Both the position numbers and the translations under genes were made by a program. The notes below the pieces were generated by a model. It saw only the letters and a program-made list of their open reading frames with translations. It made no database searches and was not told where the DNA came from. From assembly GCF_033097365.1 (NCBI RefSeq), contig NZ_AP028461.1, forward strand, positions 620,001 to 684,000: 64,000 nt of DNA, in the 5' to 3' direction. Source of the stretch: Actinoplanes sichuanensis. GTDB lineage: Bacteria; Actinomycetota; Actinomycetes; Mycobacteriales; Micromonosporaceae. Of this stretch, positions 61,831-64,000 are shown in pieces; the first letter of the stretch is position 1, and every line of letters begins with the position of its first letter.

Positions 61831-63095
61831 CACTGGCCGCGCCCCACCCGCACGGTCTTCGTCGAGCGGGTGTCCAGGGCCATCTCGTCCTCGGCCGCCA
61901 CCTTGCGGCGCAACCGGACCGTACCGGTCACCGGGTCCTCGATCTCGACCACCTTGGCCAGCAGCTCCTCGGTCGCCTTGTTGCCGCTGGCGTGGGCGAG
62001 CTGCGCGGCCCGGCCGAGCTTGATGGTCGCGGTCCGGTCGTCGCCGGCCTCCCGCGCGGCCAGACCGGCCTGGATCGCGTCGGCCAGCTCGGCCTGCCCG
62101 GTGTAGTGGGCGACCTGCCGGTTGATCCGGGTGGACAGGGCCGTGTCGTCCGTCCACACCGCCCGGATCAGCCCGCGGGCGTGCTCGGTGTCACCCTCCA
62201 TGATGTGCACCCGGGCCGCGAGCATCTCGTCGCCCGACGCGCCGGCCGGTACGTCCACGCAGATGTGGTAGTCGCGGCTCTCCTGACCCCACGAGCCGAG
62301 CGGATAGCGGCCGGCCCGCGGACCGTCCTCGACCCGCTTGCCGGTCAGGTCGGCGACCTGCGGCTCGACCTGCTTGACGAACCGGACCGAGGCGTTCACC
62401 GGGGTCCACACCTTCAGCTGCACGTCGGCCGAGGTCTTGCCCATCGCCGCGGTGATCATCTGCTGGAAGGCGGCGGTCAGCTCGGTCGGGCGGGCCACGA
62501 TGTCCACCGTGCCGAGCATCTTGTCGGCGATCTTGCGGAGCTCGGCGACCTTCCAGTTCGCGCCGACCCCCCGGCAGTCACAGATGAACTGCTCCTTGAT
62601 CTGCTCCAGGACGCTGTCCAGGTAGCCGTACCGCTCGCCGTTGTCGCCGTCGGTGAGCAGGATGGCGTGTTTGATGTCGCCCGGCCGCTGCGCGAACAGC
62701 TGGGCGGCCAGCAGCAGCCACGCGCCCATCGCGGTGCCGCCGTTGGCCTGCAGACGGTCGATGGACTGGGCGGCCGCGGCCCGGCTCTCCGGCGAGGCGA
62801 CCGCCAGCTGACCGGGCGCCGGGAAGAGCTGCTGGGCCGTGCTGACCCCGGCGATGATGGCGAAGTTGACGCCGTCGTCGAGGCACTCGACGGCGGCCTT
62901 GGCGGCCTGGCGGGCGGCTCCGATCCGGCCCTCGGCCTGCATCGACCCGGACGCGTCGACGATGATGATCTCGGTCGCGCCACCGGTACGGCGGCCGCCC
63001 TCGCCACCTGTCGAGGTGACCGTCACGATCGCGTTGACTTCGCTCGCACCCAGGGCGAGGTACTCGTTCTGGAAGGCCTCGGCGGTGTACGACAC
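61830..63095 (-). CDS. von Willebrand factor A domain protein
   Basis: A 421-residue cytosolic protein. The vWA domain spans about 40-200, with the MIDAS site in VDASGSM, TAMG and LTDGDN. The rest is beta-rich with a C-terminal helical region and a charged tail (ALDTRSTKTVRVG). It likely binds metal and partner proteins as in ESX-type or kinase-associated vWA modules. Cotranscribed with the PP2C gene 12 bases upstream and the FHA gene by overlap. Confidence 0.9.
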   Translation of the reverse strand: MSYTAEAFQNEYLALGASEVNAIVTVTSTGGEGGRRTGGATEIIIVDASGSMQAEGRIGAARQAAKAAVECLDDGVNFAIIAGVSTAQQLFPAPGQLAVASPESRAAAAQSIDRLQANGGTAMGAWLLLAAQLFAQRPGDIKHAILLTDGDNGERYGYLDSVLEQIKEQFICDCRGVGANWKVAELRKIADKMLGTVDIVARPTELTAAFQQMITAAMGKTSADVQLKVWTPVNASVRFVKQVEPQVADLTGKRVEDGPRAGRYPLGSWGQESRDYHICVDVPAGASGDEMLAARVHIMEGDTEHARGLIRAVWTDDTALSTRINRQVAHYTGQAELADAIQAGLAAREAGDDRTATIKLGRAAQLAHASGNKATEELLAKVVEIEDPVTGTVRLRRKVAAEDEMALDTRSTKTVRVGRGQ

Positions 63096-63107
63096 TCTCG
63101 GGACTCC

Positions 63108-64000
63108 TTACGCGTTGGTGGTGTCGAGGTCGATGGTCTCGGGCTCCGGTGCGGTGACCGCCGGACGGACCGGGATCACCGCGACCGTGATGTTGTCGGC
63201 GCCGCCGGCCGCGTTCGCGTACGCGACCATCGCCCGTGCCGCACCGAGCAGGCTGTTCGCCGACGTCAGGCACTCCCTGACGAGGTCGCCGAACTCGGCC
63301 GGGTCGACCAGGTAGTTCCACAGGCCGTCACTGCACAGCAGCAGGTGCCCCGGCTCGGTCGCGGTGAACGACCGCACCCGCGGCCGGACCGGACCGGCGT
63401 CGGCGCCCAGCCAGGCGGTGATGGCGTGCGCCTTCGGATCGTTCATCGCGCTCACCGGGTCGGCGCCCATCGCGATCACGTGGGTGGCCCACGAGTCGTC
63501 CTCGGTGAGCTGCTCGGCCGGCCCCTCCGCGCCGAGCCAGTAGACCCGGCTGTCGCCGACCCAGCCGTAGCCGACGTGCGGCCCGCGGACCGCCGCGGCC
63601 ACGATCGTGCAGGCCGGGTTCGCGGCGGCCCGACGCGGGTCGCCGGTGTGCGCCAGCGAGGCGACCGCGGCGGCCGCCCCGGTGATGGCGTGCGCGACCG
63701 CGCCGGCCAGCCCGACCGCGCCCGGCGGCCGTTCCAGGCTCTCCAGATCGACGGTCTCGTCCGGGTTCTCGGCGACGAACGGGACGTCCGGGTGCCGGGC
63801 GCCGGCCAGCAGCTCACCGGCCGCGCGGACCGCGACGTCGGAGGCCGCGTCCGGGTCGAACGAGGCCGACACCCCGTCCGAGACCACCACGTCGGCGGCG
63901 TCGTCACCGACGGCCAGCCACATGGCGTCCTCGTTGCGGTGGTGGCGGCGGCCACGGTCGCTCACCGCCGCTCCGGAGACGCCGCCGTCGGCCTCCAGAT
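63108..64000 (-). CDS. PP2C-family protein serine/threonine phosphatase (5' end outside window)
   Basis: Metal-dependent phosphatase of the PPM family, at least 297 residues visible. DRGRRHHRNEDA and VVVSDGVSAS carry the first metal ligands, VGDSRVYW the next, and LLLCSDGLWNYL and GGADNITVAVIPV the last two. The frame stays open to the window edge, reading LEADGGVSGAAV before the visible start-like V-S-D, so the true start is outside; relatives have an N-terminal zinc-ribbon. It heads the PP2C-vWA-FHA operon. Confidence 0.9.
   Translation of the reverse strand, partial: LEADGGVSGAAVSDRGRRHHRNEDAMWLAVGDDAADVVVSDGVSASFDPDAASDVAVRAAGELLAGARHPDVPFVAENPDETVDLESLERPPGAVGLAGAVAHAITGAAAAVASLAHTGDPRRAAANPACTIVAAAVRGPHVGYGWVGDSRVYWLGAEGPAEQLTEDDSWATHVIAMGADPVSAMNDPKAHAITAWLGADAGPVRPRVRSFTATEPGHLLLCSDGLWNYLVDPAEFGDLVRECLTSANSLLGAARAMVAYANAAGGADNITVAVIPVRPAVTAPEPETIDLDTTNA

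Overview
The window is 64 kb of GC-rich, gene-dense DNA with no transposase, integrase, rRNA, tRNA or CRISPR array that I can see. Mycothiol biosynthesis (mshC), a complete Pup-proteasome locus, an F420-type luciferase-like oxidoreductase, XRE/DUF397 regulator pairs and frequent GTG/TTG starts place it in a mycelial actinobacterium. The neighbourhood fits Micromonosporaceae (Actinoplanes-like); the genus is an inference.

Layout. 1-6.4 kb: end of an M20 hydrolase, a His-tailed acidic protein, a two-component pair, a membrane nitrilase/Lnt-like protein overlapping a DUF5703 gene, and an aldo/keto reductase. 6.5-11.3 kb: F420-type oxidoreductase, then the conserved set phosphomutase-like, DUF3090, SCO1664-like and mshC. 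11.3-19.2 kb: small secreted protein, second two-component pair divergent from a membrane alpha/beta hydrolase, GntR repressor with its operator, a DUF6232 gene with a structured leader, XRE/DUF397 pair, PAC2 protein. 19.3-28.5 kb: ArsR/SRPBCC operon, FtsX-type ABC exporter, lipoprotein metallopeptidase, HAD hydrolase, ribbon-helix-helix regulator, DUF4097 protein, and an orphan response regulator whose receiver domain is split by about 180 residues of repeats.

28.7-45.5 kb is the proteasome region: RecB-like nuclease, site-2 protease, TrmI, DUF5998, ferredoxin, mpa, two tandem acyltransferases, dop, pup, prcB, prcA and pafA. Pup is made with a C-terminal Gln, Dop deamidates it, PafA ligates it to substrates, and Mpa unfolds pupylated proteins into the PrcAB core. 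Then come a small membrane protein, an O-methyltransferase and a diguanylate cyclase with an apparent frameshift. 45.4-56 kb: DUF3866, a CDF metal transporter, pafB-pafC, tatA-tatC, a lipid kinase, a HAD hydrolase and a HelY-type helicase. The helicase promoter resembles the PafBC-dependent DNA-damage motif, which would link the transcription factor pair to a nearby target. 56-64 kb: anti-sigma/anti-anti-sigma pair, lipoprotein, VOC protein, acyl-CoA synthetase, HisN-like phosphatase and a PP2C-vWA-FHA signalling operon that runs off the end.

Two themes stand out. First, GC-rich in-frame minisatellites (27, 33, 39, 66 bp units) have expanded inside several genes in the first 30 kb: two response regulators, a histidine kinase, a membrane nitrilase and, as a degenerate tract, a RecB-like nuclease. 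Second, many genes have a TAGnnT-type -10 box about 6-9 bases before the start codon, which predicts leaderless mRNAs. No wholly unknown multi-gene system is evident. The best leads are the repeat-split receiver domain, a predicted 13-residue leader peptide overlapping dop, the leader of the DUF6232 gene, the operator-occluded promoter of the ribbon-helix-helix gene and the PafBC-like motif at the helicase.
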